DNA of 64,000 nt from Rathayibacter oskolensis. GTDB taxonomy: Bacteria; Actinomycetota; Actinomycetes; Actinomycetales; Microbacteriaceae. Numbering within the stretch: position 1 is the first letter of the stretch; the number at the start of each line of letters is the position of its first letter. Both the position numbers and the translations under genes were made by a program. Positions 24,896 to 33,064 of this stretch are shown here, piece by piece. Under the pieces are notes generated by a model, which was not told the origin of the DNA, did no database searches, and saw only the letters and a list, made by a program, of their open reading frames with translations. Where the stretch lies: contig NZ_FXBM01000001.1 of the NCBI RefSeq assembly GCF_900177245.1, positions 62,001 through 126,000 on the forward strand, given 5' to 3'.

Positions 24896-25495
24896 ATGTC
24901 CCGCAACACCCGCGTCTTCCACTGCCCGCCCGAATCCGTCTTCGCCGTCTTCGCGAACGGATGGCTCTTCCCCGGCTGGGTGGTGGGCTCCTCGAGGATG
25001 CGGCGCGTCGGGCGCGACTGGCCGCACGTCGGCTCGAAGCTCCACCACTCGTTCGGCGTCTGGCCGCTCGTCATCGACGACGAGACGACGGTGCTCGAGT
25101 GGGACCCGTCCCGCCGCTTCATCATCCAGGCGGCCGGCTGGCCGATGGGGGAGGCGCGGGTCCGCCTCGAGGTCGAGCCGCACCCGAAGGGCTGCCGCGT
25201 CCGCATCCACGAGGCGGCGGTGAAGGGCCCCGGGACCCTCATCCCCAAGCCGCTCCTGCACTCGTTCCTCTGGGTCCGCAACATCGAGACCCTCCGGAGG
25301 CTCGCCCACATGGCCGAGGCCGGCGCGAACGGGAGGACCCTCGAGCCGACCGCCCTGGCCTCACCCCGCGATCGCGAGGGGCTGCCGACGCCGAAGCACG
25401 TGCTGCCCCGGCTGCTCGGGACCCTCGCCTCGGTGGCCGTGGGATCCCTCGTCGTCCGCGCCCTGCTGGCGGCGGCGCGACGCGCGCGGAGCTGA
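24896..25495 (+). CDS. SRPBCC-family protein
   Basis: This 199-residue protein begins MSRNTRVFHCPPESVFAVFANGWLFPGWVVGSSRMR, the usual START-like (SRPBCC) N-terminus. It shows the helix-grip pattern through VLEWDPSRRFIIQAAGWPMGEARVRLEV, then a short C-terminal apolar segment (LASVAVGSLVVRALLAA) that may anchor it. Such proteins bind hydrophobic ligands. AGAAGGAG precedes ATG 24896. It is third in the SDR-oxidoreductase run, 56 bases after the previous stop. Confidence 0.85.
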   Translation: MSRNTRVFHCPPESVFAVFANGWLFPGWVVGSSRMRRVGRDWPHVGSKLHHSFGVWPLVIDDETTVLEWDPSRRFIIQAAGWPMGEARVRLEVEPHPKGCRVRIHEAAVKGPGTLIPKPLLHSFLWVRNIETLRRLAHMAEAGANGRTLEPTALASPRDREGLPTPKHVLPRLLGTLASVAVGSLVVRALLAAARRARS

Positions 25496-25532
25496 CCCGC
25501 CGCGCCTCCGGGCGTCGCGGCGGCCTCGCCGC

Positions 25533-25850
25533 TCAGACGATGCGCTCGATGAGCCTCACGTGGTGCACGGCCACCCGGACGGGCTCACCGGCGAAGGCGG
25601 CCTCGCGCTCGGGAGACGCCAGGTACGTCTTCTCGATCTCCGCGTAGGCGTCGGCGTCGCCCGGCGCGCTCACCGCCCAGATGAACTCGTTCACCTCGCG
25701 GTCGGCGTAGGCGAACTCGATGCGGAACCCGTGGGCCTCGCGGGCCGGGATGATCTTCGCGGTGTACCAGGCGAGGAAGTCGTCCATCACCCCGTCCACC
25801 AGTTCGTAGCGTCGGAGTTGGATGGTCCTGGTCTCGGCGGCGTCGCTCAT
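25533..25850 (-). CDS. NIPSNAP-like dimeric alpha/beta-barrel protein
   Basis: This 105-residue protein reads IQLRRYELVDGVMDDFLAWYTAKIIPAREAHGFRIEFAYADREVNEFIWAVSAP, the pattern of the NIPSNAP and antibiotic-monooxygenase-like ferredoxin folds. It is small, soluble and without cofactor motifs. The fold assignment is firm; the role is unknown. Divergent from the MFS exporter at 25949. Confidence 0.78.
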   Translation of the reverse strand: MSDAAETRTIQLRRYELVDGVMDDFLAWYTAKIIPAREAHGFRIEFAYADREVNEFIWAVSAPGDADAYAEIEKTYLASPEREAAFAGEPVRVAVHHVRLIERIV

Positions 25851-25948
25851 GCCGTCGACGCTACCCGAGCGCGCGGCCGGGAGGGGCGCGCCCGCGCTAC
25901 GCTCCTCCGGGTGCGCGAGCACGCTCCCGTCACTCCGAGGAGGCACGC

Positions 25949-27316
25949 CTGGATCCCCGCCGCCAACGCGCGATCGCGTTCCTCGTCGCCGGCTGCTTCT
26001 TCATGGAGAACCTCGACGGCACGATCGTGACCACCGCCGCGCCGGCCATCGCGGCCGACCTCGGCGTCGACTCCGCCGCGGTCGCGATCACGGTGACGGC
26101 GTTCCTGCTGACGGTCGCGGTGCTCATCCCCGCCTCGGGCTGGCTCAGCGAGCGCTTCGGCGTGCGCCGCGTCTTCACTCTCGCGATCGCGATCTTCACC
26201 CTCGCCTCCCTCCTCTGCGCACTCAGCCCGACGCTGCCGCTGCTCGTCGCCGCCCGAGTGCTGCAGGGTGTCGGCGGTGCGCTGATGGTGCCGGTCGGGC
26301 GGCTCGCGGTGCTCCGCGTCACGCCGAGGGAGGGGATCATCCGGGCCATCGCGATCCTCGTCTGGCCGGGTCTCGTCGCGCCCATCCTCGCGCCGTTCAT
26401 CGGCGGGCTCCTGACCACCTACGCCTCCTGGCACTGGATCTTCCTGATCAACCTGCCGCTCGGTGTCGTCGCCTTCGTGATCGCCCGGCGCATCATCCCG
26501 GTCGGGACAGAGGCGGCGCCGCCTCCGCTCGACGTCACCGGACTGCTGCTGGTCGCGGTCGGTCTCGGCGCGCTGGTCGGGGCGTCGGGCCTCGTCTCGG
26601 CCGACGCGGCCGACCCGTTCGCGCTCGCCCTGGCCGTCGGAGGCGCGGCCGTCACGATCGTCGCGGTGCGGCACCTCCTCCGCACGCCGCACCCGCTCGT
26701 GAGTCTCGACGCCTTCCGCTTCTCGACCTTCCGCGTCGCGAACGCGAGCGGGTCGCTCTACCGGGCGACGATCAGCGCCGTGCCGTTCCTGCTGCCGCTG
26801 CTGTTCCAGGACGCGTTCGGCTGGGACGCCGTGCAGGCGGGTTCGATCGTGCTCGCGCTCTTCGTCGGCAATCTCGCCATCAAGCCGGCGACGACCTGGC
26901 TGCTGCGCACCGCCGGGTTCAGGGCCGTCCTGGTCGCCTCGAACGCCGTCGGGATCGCCTGCATGGTCGCGATGGCGTTCCTGACCGACGACGTCCCGGT
27001 CGCGGCGATCGTCGCCCTGCTGGTGCTGAGCGGAGTCGCACGATCAGCGGGCTTCACGGCCTACAACACCGTCACCTTCGCCGAGGTGACGCCCGAGGGG
27101 ATGTCGGGCGCCAACACGCTGAGCGCGACCACTCAGCAGGTCGCGGCGGGCTTCGGAGTCGCGGCCGGCGGCATCGCGCTCGCGGTCGGGTCGGCGCTGG
27201 GCCCCGGCCTCGTGCCCTACCGGTTCGCGTTCCTCGCGATGGCGGCGCTGACGCTCGTCCCGCTGATCGCCGCCGCCCGCCTGTCCCGCGACTCCGGCAG
27301 CGCCCTCACGGGCTGA
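25949..27316 (+). CDS. DHA2-like MFS exporter, probable CTG start
   Basis: This protein has about 455 residues and 12-14 hydrophobic segments. It has ENLDGTIVTTAAPAIAADLGV in helix 1 (DHA2 motif D1), SGWLSERFGVRR (motif A) and LQGVGGALMVPVGRLAVLR. These are multidrug exporters driven by protons. The first ATG (26003) cuts helix 1 and has no ribosome site. CTG 25949 is in frame, with GAGGAGG 5 bases upstream, and restores RRQRAIAFLVAGCFF, so I choose it. Substrate unknown. Confidence 0.85.
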   Translation: MDPRRQRAIAFLVAGCFFMENLDGTIVTTAAPAIAADLGVDSAAVAITVTAFLLTVAVLIPASGWLSERFGVRRVFTLAIAIFTLASLLCALSPTLPLLVAARVLQGVGGALMVPVGRLAVLRVTPREGIIRAIAILVWPGLVAPILAPFIGGLLTTYASWHWIFLINLPLGVVAFVIARRIIPVGTEAAPPPLDVTGLLLVAVGLGALVGASGLVSADAADPFALALAVGGAAVTIVAVRHLLRTPHPLVSLDAFRFSTFRVANASGSLYRATISAVPFLLPLLFQDAFGWDAVQAGSIVLALFVGNLAIKPATTWLLRTAGFRAVLVASNAVGIACMVAMAFLTDDVPVAAIVALLVLSGVARSAGFTAYNTVTFAEVTPEGMSGANTLSATTQQVAAGFGVAAGGIALAVGSALGPGLVPYRFAFLAMAALTLVPLIAAARLSRDSGSALTG

Positions 27317-27338
27317 ACGCCTGCTCGCGGGGCGGGGG

Positions 27339-27656
27339 TCAGAGAGCGCCCTGCTCCGGGGTTCCGGCGGGGATGGGGGCGAGGCGGACGATGCGCGGCG
27401 GCTCGGCGAGCAGGCCCTCGAGGGACGCGTTCATCCGGGCGACGGGCTCGCCGGCTCCGTGGGTGTCGAGCTCCTCGGCGCTCGACCACTTCTCGATCAT
27501 CACGACCGTGCCGTCGGGAGCGTAGTGGATCGAGTAGAGCTCGCAGCCGGGCTCGGTGTGCACCTCGGCGATGCCCGCGCGGAGCGCCTCGACCATCCGG
27601 TCCAGAGCTCCCTCGGCGGGGGTGAAGACGACGTGGACGACGACGGGCTCGGTCAT
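27339..27656 (-). CDS. Antibiotic biosynthesis monooxygenase (ABM) domain protein
   Basis: This 105-residue protein has VVHVVFTPAEGALDRMVEALRAGIAEVHTEPGCELYSIHYAPDGTVVMIEKWSSAEELDTH. This is the ABM ferredoxin-like fold with GCELY and IEKW motifs, as in small quinol monooxygenases and haem-degrading relatives. No cofactor is needed in many members. ATG 27656 follows GGAAG. It converges with the MFS exporter. Confidence 0.85.
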   Translation of the reverse strand: MTEPVVVHVVFTPAEGALDRMVEALRAGIAEVHTEPGCELYSIHYAPDGTVVMIEKWSSAEELDTHGAGEPVARMNASLEGLLAEPPRIVRLAPIPAGTPEQGAL

Positions 27657-27701
27657 GGAGCTTCCTTCCAGAGGCGGTCCGCCCACCGTACCCCGCAGTG
27701 A

Positions 27702-28619
27702 TCAGCCCAGCCCGAGCGCGATCCCGTCGAGGATGTCGTGCGCGGTGGTCGTGACCGAGTCGAGCGCCGGCGACGCCTCCTGCACCGCTCTCAGGACCTC
27801 GCTCCAGATCAGCGCCCCGGCGGCGAGCACGTCCTCGCGTCCGCTCCGGACGTAGGGCAGCGCGGCGCTCTCGGCGGGCGAGAGCGCGGCGAGCTCGTCG
27901 CAGGCCCTGATCACCTCGGCGAGCGGGAGTGCCGCCTCCAGAGCCGCGCGATCGTAGCTCTCGAGCCGCAGCACGTGCGCCGTGATGGTGAGGACCGTGG
28001 CCGCGACTCCGACGACGCTCCGCGCCCGCGTCAGATCGACGGAGGAGGCGGCCAGAGCCGCGCGGACGTCGCCGCGGATCGCCTCCCGCTCCTCGGCCGT
28101 CGGAGCGGCGGCCCGCCGGTGCCGCTCGGTGAGCCGCACGCTGCCGACGTCCATCGAGTGCGCCTCCATCGGCTCGGCGTCTCCGAGCACCAGCTCGGTG
28201 GAGCCTCCGCCGAGGTCGACGACGAGCACGGGCCGAGCGGAGTCGACGGCCGAGACCGCTCCGCGGAAGGACAGCGCCGCCTCCTCCTCGCCGCTGATCG
28301 TCTCGGGTCGCACGCCGATGATCCGCTCGACCTCGTCGAGGAACTCGTCGCGGTCCGCGGCGTCGCGGGTCGCCGAGGTCGCGACGAAGCGCAGGCGCTC
28401 GGCGCCGCTCTCGCGGGCGAGCACGGCGTACTCGCGGGTCACCGCGAGGGTGCGCTCGAGCGCGTGCTGGTCGAAGCGCCCCGTCCGGTCGACTCCGTGG
28501 CCGAGGCGCACGATCTCGGTGCGTCGCAGCATGTCGACGAGCCGGCCTCCGTCGACGTCGGCGATCAGCAGTCGGAGGGAGTTCGTGCCGCAGTCGAAGG
28601 CGGCGACGCGGGTGGGCAT
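27702..28619 (-). CDS. Ppx/GppA-family exopolyphosphatase
   Basis: This 305-residue ASKHA-fold phosphatase has phosphate-1 motif [12 protein letters not shown], the catalytic-region SGEEEA and phosphate-2 motif [14 protein letters not shown]. It has only the two core domains, like the short actinobacterial Ppx proteins and unlike the ~500-residue E. coli enzymes. It should remove terminal phosphate from polyphosphate or pppGpp. ATG 28619 is divergent from the PrpD-like gene. Confidence 0.9.
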   Translation of the reverse strand: MPTRVAAFDCGTNSLRLLIADVDGGRLVDMLRRTEIVRLGHGVDRTGRFDQHALERTLAVTREYAVLARESGAERLRFVATSATRDAADRDEFLDEVERIIGVRPETISGEEEAALSFRGAVSAVDSARPVLVVDLGGGSTELVLGDAEPMEAHSMDVGSVRLTERHRRAAAPTAEEREAIRGDVRAALAASSVDLTRARSVVGVAATVLTITAHVLRLESYDRAALEAALPLAEVIRACDELAALSPAESAALPYVRSGREDVLAAGALIWSEVLRAVQEASPALDSVTTTAHDILDGIALGLG

Positions 28620-28691
28620 GCGCCCATTCTGGCGGGCCTCGCGCGCGGGAGCGCGACGATAGATTGGGCGGGACGAGCCGAAGGAGCACCC

Positions 28692-30215
28692 GTGCACGAA
28701 CACCACGTCCGCGTCCACCGCAGCGACGAGGAGCTCCCGCGACACGGGCAGCTGGCCCACGCGATCGCCCAGGTGGCCGCCGACCCGGTCGAGGTCGACT
28801 CCGAGGTCGCCGAGATGGTCGTCAACCGCGTCATCGACAACGCGGCCGTCGCCACCGCCTCCCTGCTGCGCCCCCCCGTCGTGGCCGCGCGCTCGCAGGC
28901 CCTCGCGCACCCCGCCTCCATCGGCGGCGACGGCGCGAACGTCGTCGGCGTCGACCCCGCCCGGCGCGTCTCGCCCGAGTGGGCGGCGTGGGCCAACGGG
29001 GTCGCCGTGCGCGAGCTCGACTACCACGACACCTTCCTCGCGGCCGAGTACTCGCACCCGGGCGACAACATCCCCCCGCTGATCGCGGTGGCCCAGCACG
29101 CGGGCCTCCCGGGCGCGCAGCTGCTCCGCGGCATCGTCACCGGCTACGAGATCCAGGTCGACCTCGTCCGCGCGATCAGCCTGCACCGGCACAAGATCGA
29201 CCACGTCGCGCACCTCGGCCCCTCGGCCGCCGCCGGGATCGGCACCCTGCTCGGCCTCGACGTCGCCACCATCGAGCAGGCGGTCGCGCAGGCGCTGCAC
29301 ACCACGACCGCGACCCGGCAGTCGCGCAAGGGCGAGATCTCGAGCTGGAAGGCGTACGCCCCCGCCTTCGCGGGCAAGGCGGCGATCGAGGCGGTCGACA
29401 GGGCGATGCGCGGCGAGACCAGCCCGTCGCCGATCTACGAGGGCGAGGACGGCGTGATCGCCTGGCTGCTCGACGGCCCCGACGCCTCCTACGACGTGCC
29501 GCTGCCCGACGCGGGCGAGGCGAAGCGCGCGATCCTCGACACGTACACGAAGGAGCACTCGGCCGAGTACCAGGCGCAGGCCCTGATCGACCTGGCGCGC
29601 CGCCTCCACCACGCGCACCCCGAGGCGGCCGATCCCGACCGTGTCGAGCGCATCGTCATCCACACCTCGCACCACACCCACTCGGTGATCGGATCGGGAG
29701 CGAACGACCCGCAGAAGTACGACCCGACCGCCTCGCGCGAGACGCTCGACCACTCCGTGCCCTACATCTTCACGGTCGCGCTGCAGGACGGCGCCTGGCA
29801 CCACGAGCGCAGCTACGCGCCCGAGCGGGCGGCTCGCCCCGACACCGTCGCGCTCTGGCACCGCACGACGACGGAGGAGGACGCGGAGTGGACGCGCCGC
29901 TACCACTCCACCGACCCGGCCGAGAAGGCGTTCGGCGCTCGCGTCGAGATCGTGCTCACCGACGGCTCGACGATCGTCGACGAGATCGCGGTGGCGGACG
30001 CGCACCCGCTCGGGGCGCACCCGTTCACGCGCGAGCAGTACGTGTCGAAGTTCCGGACGCTGGCCGAGGGGGTGCTGGAGGCCGTCGAGATCGAGCGCTT
30101 CCTCGAGCTCGCGCAGCGCCTGCCCGAGCTGACCCCGGAGGAGGTCGGGCGGCTCACGGTCGTCGCGGCGCCCGGCGTGCTCGCGTCGGTGGAGTCGCCG
30201 CGCGGCCTGTTCTAG
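28692..30215 (+). CDS. prpD: MmgE/PrpD family dehydratase (2-methylcitrate dehydratase-like)
   Basis: This 507-residue protein has the MmgE/PrpD layout: an N-terminal helical domain ([33 protein letters not shown]) and a later alpha/beta lid (CTG-like [14 protein letters not shown], then [26 protein letters not shown]). The length and [15 protein letters not shown] motif match PrpD that dehydrates 2-methylcitrate in propionate breakdown. prpB and prpC are not beside it, so an alternative dicarboxylate substrate is possible. GTG 28692 follows GAAGGAGC. Confidence 0.85.
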   Translation: MHEHHVRVHRSDEELPRHGQLAHAIAQVAADPVEVDSEVAEMVVNRVIDNAAVATASLLRPPVVAARSQALAHPASIGGDGANVVGVDPARRVSPEWAAWANGVAVRELDYHDTFLAAEYSHPGDNIPPLIAVAQHAGLPGAQLLRGIVTGYEIQVDLVRAISLHRHKIDHVAHLGPSAAAGIGTLLGLDVATIEQAVAQALHTTTATRQSRKGEISSWKAYAPAFAGKAAIEAVDRAMRGETSPSPIYEGEDGVIAWLLDGPDASYDVPLPDAGEAKRAILDTYTKEHSAEYQAQALIDLARRLHHAHPEAADPDRVERIVIHTSHHTHSVIGSGANDPQKYDPTASRETLDHSVPYIFTVALQDGAWHHERSYAPERAARPDTVALWHRTTTEEDAEWTRRYHSTDPAEKAFGARVEIVLTDGSTIVDEIAVADAHPLGAHPFTREQYVSKFRTLAEGVLEAVEIERFLELAQRLPELTPEEVGRLTVVAAPGVLASVESPRGLF

Positions 30216-30273
30216 GCGGCGCCCGCACCGCGTCGCCGGGAGTGCTGGGCGCGGAGGATCTCGGTGCGGCCAC

Positions 30274-31065
30274 TCACGCCGGGGCGTGCACGAGCTCCGA
30301 GATCCGGCGCTTGTACTCGTTGAACTCGGGTGCGGTCACGTCGCGCGGCTCGGGCAGGTCGATCGTCACGACCTCGCTGATGTGACCGGGCACGCCGTGG
30401 GAGGCGCCGCCCGTCATCACGACGACGCGGTCGGCCAGGTACACCGCCTCCTCGATGGAGTGCGTGACGAAGAGCACCGTGGTGCGGGTCTCGCGGTGGA
30501 TGCGCTTGAGCTCGGTCTGCAGATCGGAGCGGGTCAGCGCGTCGAGCGCGCCGAACGGCTCGTCCATCAGCAGCAGCGACGGCTCGTTCGCGAGGACGCG
30601 GGCGATCGCGACGCGCTGCTGCATGCCTCCGGACAGCTCGCCCGGGAACCGGTCGGCGAAGCGGGTGAGCCGCACCGCCTCGATGAAGCGGTCGGTCACC
30701 TCCGCCGCGGCCGCCTTCGACAGCTTCTTGCGGCGAGGACCGTAGGCGACGTTCTCGCGCACGGTCAGCCACGGGAACAGGCCGTAGTCCTGGAACACCA
30801 CGCCCCGATCGGGGCCGGGTGTCGAGATCGGCGTGCCGCCCACCTCGACGACGCCCTCCGTCGCCTCCTCGAAGCCCGCGAGGATGCGCAGCAGCGTCGA
30901 CTTGCCGCAGCCGCTCGCGCCGACCACCGCGACGAACTCGCCGGAGGGGATGTCGAGCGTCACGTCGGCCATCGCCAGCACGCCGCCGCCCGCCGTCTCG
31001 TAGCGCTTGACGAGATCGAGCACGTGGACGTCCGCGGTGCGGACCGGAGCAGTCGGGAGAGTCAT
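30274..31065 (-). CDS. ABC transporter ATP-binding protein, nitrate/sulfonate/taurine type
   Basis: This 263-residue ATPase has Walker A GASGCGKST, Q-loop FQDYGLFPW, signature LSGGMQQRVAIAR, Walker B LLLMDEPFGALD and switch HSIEEA. The FPWLTVRENVAYGP and HSIEEAVYLADRVVVMT phrases are those of the TauB/SsuB/NrtD branch. It starts 7 bases after the permease stop. It is the last gene of a three-gene importer operon. Confidence 0.93.
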   Translation of the reverse strand: MTLPTAPVRTADVHVLDLVKRYETAGGGVLAMADVTLDIPSGEFVAVVGASGCGKSTLLRILAGFEEATEGVVEVGGTPISTPGPDRGVVFQDYGLFPWLTVRENVAYGPRRKKLSKAAAAEVTDRFIEAVRLTRFADRFPGELSGGMQQRVAIARVLANEPSLLLMDEPFGALDALTRSDLQTELKRIHRETRTTVLFVTHSIEEAVYLADRVVVMTGGASHGVPGHISEVVTIDLPEPRDVTAPEFNEYKRRISELVHAPA

Positions 31066-31072
31066 CCGAACC

Positions 31073-31951
31073 TCACTTGATGAGCGGCCGGCGGCCGAAG
31101 AGCACGCGGAACAGGAGCAGGAGCAGGCGGTCGGAGGCGAAGCCCGCGATCGCGATGCAGATCATCCCGACCACGATCAGGTCGGTGCGCACGACGTCGC
31201 GCGCGAGGAAGATCGTCGAGCCGAGGCCCGTGGCGACTCCCGTCGTCTCGCTCAGCACCAGCACCACCCAGGCGAGCCCGAGGCCGACCCGCATGCCGTT
31301 GACGATCGCGGCGGCGGAGGCGGGCAGGACGACGCGGGCGAGCACGCCGGCCCGGCCCGTGCCCAGCATCCGGGCCGCCTCGATCAGCCGCGGCGGGACC
31401 TGGCGCGCCCCGCTGATGGTGCCGAGGACGATCGGGAAGAACGCGGACAGCGTGATCAGGAAGATCGAGGCCTGGTCGCCGTAGCCGATCAGCAGCGCGA
31501 CGAGCGGCACCCAGGCGGTCGCCGGGACCGGCCGGAACAGGTTGATGAACGGGTCGAAGAGCGAGTTCACCACGTAATAGCGGCCCATCAGCACGCCGAG
31601 CGGGATCGCGATCAGCGTCGCGAGGGCGAATCCGCCGAAGACGCGACCGGCGCTCGCCGCGAGGTCGGTCCAGAGCAGCCCGCTGAACGCGTCGTTCCGG
31701 AGGCCCCCGACGGCGTAGTCGATCAGGGAGACGAGGACGTCTCCCGGGTAGGGCAGGAACGCCATCCGGATCCCGAACGGCAGCTCCCACTCTCCCGCCC
31801 GCCCGAGCTGCCAGAGCAGCACGAACAGGATCGGGACGGGGAGCCCGAGGAGGAACGTGGTCCAGCCGGAGCGACCGGGCCGGCGCCTCCTCGAGGTCGT
31901 CGCGAGGCGCTCGGTGGCGGTCGAGGGCTCGACCCGGGAGGTGGTGGTCAC
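31073..31951 (-). CDS. ABC transporter permease, TauC/SsuC-like
   Basis: This 292-residue protein has about six membrane segments and the permease EAA-like loop EAARMLGTGRAGVLARVVLPASAAAIVNGMRVGLGLAW, typical of the BPD_transp_1 group for taurine, sulfonate, nitrate and thiamine precursors. GTG 31951 overlaps the binding-protein stop (GTGA). It carries the solute through the membrane with the ATPase downstream. Confidence 0.92.
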   Translation of the reverse strand: MTTTSRVEPSTATERLATTSRRRRPGRSGWTTFLLGLPVPILFVLLWQLGRAGEWELPFGIRMAFLPYPGDVLVSLIDYAVGGLRNDAFSGLLWTDLAASAGRVFGGFALATLIAIPLGVLMGRYYVVNSLFDPFINLFRPVPATAWVPLVALLIGYGDQASIFLITLSAFFPIVLGTISGARQVPPRLIEAARMLGTGRAGVLARVVLPASAAAIVNGMRVGLGLAWVVLVLSETTGVATGLGSTIFLARDVVRTDLIVVGMICIAIAGFASDRLLLLLFRVLFGRRPLIK

Positions 31952-32916
31952 GAGGTCGGCGCGAAGGTGGTGTCGACGACGTCCTCGATGGCGGGCGCCT
32001 CGTCGATGAAGCCGAGGCCCTGCATCTGGGTCGCGAGCGCCTCGAGCTGACCCTGGTACTCCTCGGTCAGGTCGGAGCGGAGCCAGAAGTTCTCGAGGGC
32101 CGACTCGAGGACGTCCTGGTCGCCTCCGAACTCGGCGATCATCTCGGGGAGCCACTCGTCGACGTTGTCGCTCATGTACTCGGTGGTCGCCGCGTGGGTG
32201 TCGACGACCTTCTGCACGACCTCCGGCTGCTCCTCGATCATCGCGCCGGTGGTGACCAGGCCGATGTTCACGCGGCCGATCGGGGTGTCGTAGGGGTCGG
32301 CGATCTCGGTGCCGCCCGCCGCTTCCGCGATCGAGACGCCGATCTCGACGCCGAAGAACGCGTCGATCGACCCGCTAGTGTAGGCCGAGGCCATCTCGGG
32401 GACGGGGATCGTGGTCAGCTCGAGGTCGGAGTCGGTGAGACCCGCCTGCTCGAGGTAGTAGCGCAGAGCGACCTCCTGGGCCGAGCCCTGGATGTAGCCG
32501 ACCTTCTTGCCCGCGAGGTCCTCGACCGACGAGATGCCCTCGCCTCCGATGAAGCCCGAGCCGCCGTCCGCCGCCGAGGCGACGATCTTCAGGTCGCGGT
32601 CCTGCGCGACGGACGAGATGGTGGGCGTCACTCCCGAGATGGCGAAGTCGATGGTGCCGGCGACCAGCGCGTCCGAGAGCGCGGGGGTCGTGTCGAGCGT
32701 GATCACCTCGAACTCGACTCCCTCCTCGGCGAACTGCTCGTAGAGGAACGGCTGGTAGAAGTGCGGCTGGCCGCGCAGGGTGCCGACGGTCACGGTGACC
32801 GTGTCGCCGGAGGCGTCGCCCGCGTCGCTCGCACCCGAGCAGGCGGCGAGGGGGACGGCGGTGGCGAGGACGGCACCGAGGGCGAGGGCGCGCAGGAGGG
32901 AACGGGACGGGGGCAT
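31948..32916 (-). CDS. ABC transporter substrate-binding lipoprotein, sulfonate/taurine/nitrate type
   Basis: This 322-residue lipoprotein has lipobox LAACS after a short signal. The mature part shows the NMT1/SsuA pattern: VTVGTLRGQPHFYQPFLYEQFAEEGVEFEVITLDTTPALSDALVAGTIDFAISGVTPTISS, GGEGISSVEDLAGKKVGYIQGSAQEVALRYYLEQAG. The ligand is probably a small sulfonate or other anion, but sequence alone does not separate these. It is the first gene of its operon and is preceded by a GGGTTT/AAACCC inverted repeat. Confidence 0.88.
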   Translation of the reverse strand: MPPSRSLLRALALGAVLATAVPLAACSGASDAGDASGDTVTVTVGTLRGQPHFYQPFLYEQFAEEGVEFEVITLDTTPALSDALVAGTIDFAISGVTPTISSVAQDRDLKIVASAADGGSGFIGGEGISSVEDLAGKKVGYIQGSAQEVALRYYLEQAGLTDSDLELTTIPVPEMASAYTSGSIDAFFGVEIGVSIAEAAGGTEIADPYDTPIGRVNIGLVTTGAMIEEQPEVVQKVVDTHAATTEYMSDNVDEWLPEMIAEFGGDQDVLESALENFWLRSDLTEEYQGQLEALATQMQGLGFIDEAPAIEDVVDTTFAPTS

Positions 32917-33017
32917 GGCGGGCTCCGAAGGTCAGAAGGGGCGCTCGCCCCGTGCTGTCGGGGCGGTCACGCGTGTGCCTCCACTCAACCGTGTGAAGAA
33001 GTCGGGGAGTTTCTGAG

Positions 33018-33039
33018 GGGTTTCCGATGTGTAAAACCC
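33018..33039. promoter_or_regulatory. Inverted repeat GGGTTT-N10-AAACCC upstream of the sulfonate-type importer
   Basis: GGGTTT (33018-33023) and AAACCC (33034-33039) are exact reverse complements. They lie about 100 bases before the SBP ATG and 26 bases past the dual-ATPase stop. It may be an operator for the importer or part of an upstream terminator. The surrounding 148 bases hold nothing else recognisable. Confidence 0.3.
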
Positions 33040-33064
33040 TGGGCCGCCCTTCCGGGGGAGGGGA

